Shown here: positions 63,278-64,000 of the stretch, in pieces
How positions within the stretch are numbered: the first letter of the stretch is position 1
Layout of the letters: every line of letters begins with the position of its first letter
Origin: Antilocapra americana
Lineage: Eukaryota; Chordata; Mammalia; Artiodactyla; Antilocapridae
Assembly: GCA_007570785.1 (NCBI GenBank)
Contig: ML662465.1
Span: 1,750,957 to 1,814,956 of the forward strand
Direction: 5' to 3'
DNA: 64,000 nt
Position numbers and translations under genes: made by a program
Notes under the pieces: model-generated
Told to the model about the DNA's origin: nothing
The model's input: only the letters and a program-made list of their open reading frames with translations
The model's database searches: none

Positions 63278-64000
63278 GACAAATTTGACTGTAGGATTTA
63301 TAGAGTGTGGAGATCTTCTGGGACTTTGACTTGGTAATAATGTCTAGTCAGTAGCTGGAAATAGGGGTCAGAGAACGCTGAGCAGGATTTAGTAAATAAT
63401 TAGCCTCTGGACGAGGTGGATGCTGTGAATATGGATGCTGTCTTTCGGGGGGCGTGGGAGGGAGGCTAACCTATCTCTTTAGCTGGGCAGATTGTGCAAG
63501 TCCTCCATGGCAGCCCACCTTAAGGGAAGGACTCCACCACTCTCCATCCTGTGGGCAGGTCATGGGGGTCTTCCTTGGCAGCTCTCCTGTAGGGTGGTCC
63601 AGGGCTCAGGGCCGTATGTAGAGGGCTCGGGTTTGATGGATGGGTGTCTGCAGGGTCTTTCCACGGTGCTGGTGGCACAGCTAGATTTACGATAGGTGCC
63701 GTTTACATGCCAGGGGGCTGAATGCACCGTCTGTGAGTCGTCTGTATTTCTTTGATGACCATATGTTCTGCTGCCGAGCAGCCAGGCTCATCTGAGAGGT
63801 GATCACGTGTACGCGGCCGCAGAAGTCTGGGCCACGCGCTCGCTCTCTCCCCTCAGAGTGTAAAAGGAAACCTGGGAGACGCCACAGACCACTCTTAGCA
63901 GCGCCTCCTGCGTTTCAGGTGATCACCTGCCTCACTGGTCCAGAGGGGGCAAAATCAAATGGCTAGTAGTGGCTTGGAGGGTGGTATGAATTATTTGAGG
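63278..64000. other. GTF3C1 intron 5 to window edge, nothing recognised
   Basis: No exon matching the next conserved GTF3C1 segment is visible. Confidence 0.45.

Noticed and set aside
63891..63960. Candidate GTF3C1 exon 6 after gcgtttcag
   Set aside because: A good acceptor-like sequence, but the following reading does not match the expected conserved segment of TFIIIC220.

Overview
The window is intronic and promoter DNA from a ruminant genome, most likely a bovid. The lineage is shown by the interspersed repeats: dozens of Bov-tA/BOV-A2 SINEs, many CHR-type tRNA-Glu SINEs, several BovB (RTE) LINE copies and a ruminant L1 3' end, mixed with old mammalian MIR, L2, L1M, MaLR and hAT copies. 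There are no prokaryotic, plasmid, phage or CRISPR features.

Two host genes can be recognised, arranged head to head around one CpG island at about 46.3-47.2 kb. GTF3C1 (largest subunit of TFIIIC, which binds the B box of RNA polymerase III genes) runs on the + strand. Its first five coding exons are 46742-46962, 50975-51184, 53833-54009, 54717-54860 and 59394-59490. They join in frame to codons 1-283, and the gene continues past the right edge. KATNIP (formerly KIAA0556, katanin-interacting ciliary protein) runs on the - strand. Its first coding exon holds only 7 coding bases (46461 down to 46455), and its second is 56 nt (27066 down to 27011). Together they give the first 21 codons. Everything to the left is KATNIP intron 2 as far as I can see, and the third coding exon was not recognised. 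The two start codons are 280 bp apart, in a promoter with NRF1-like, CCAAT, ETS, GC-box and TGACG motifs. This head-to-head pairing is the arrangement I recall for human 16p12.1.

Layout: 1-27010 is KATNIP intron 2, rich in SINEs and holding the largest BovB copy (11.6-13.2 kb) and an L1 3' end (17.0-18.4 kb). 27067-46454 is KATNIP intron 1, with AT-rich single-copy stretches that look like conserved noncoding elements and a decayed hAT-Charlie element (43.6-45.0 kb). 46.3-47.2 kb is the shared promoter. 46963-64000 is GTF3C1 introns and exons, with LTR-like sequences, SINEs and an old L1.

Most long open reading frames are chance frames through SINEs, or remnants of LINE ORFs. I did not find an undescribed system. 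The best leads are the compact bidirectional promoter, the tiny KATNIP exons, a miRNA-like hairpin in the hAT fossil, several candidate conserved elements, and SINEs with good A and B boxes next to the gene for the B-box-binding protein. Repeat names and ends come from reading diagnostic words by eye, so boundaries are approximate (usually within 5-20 bp).
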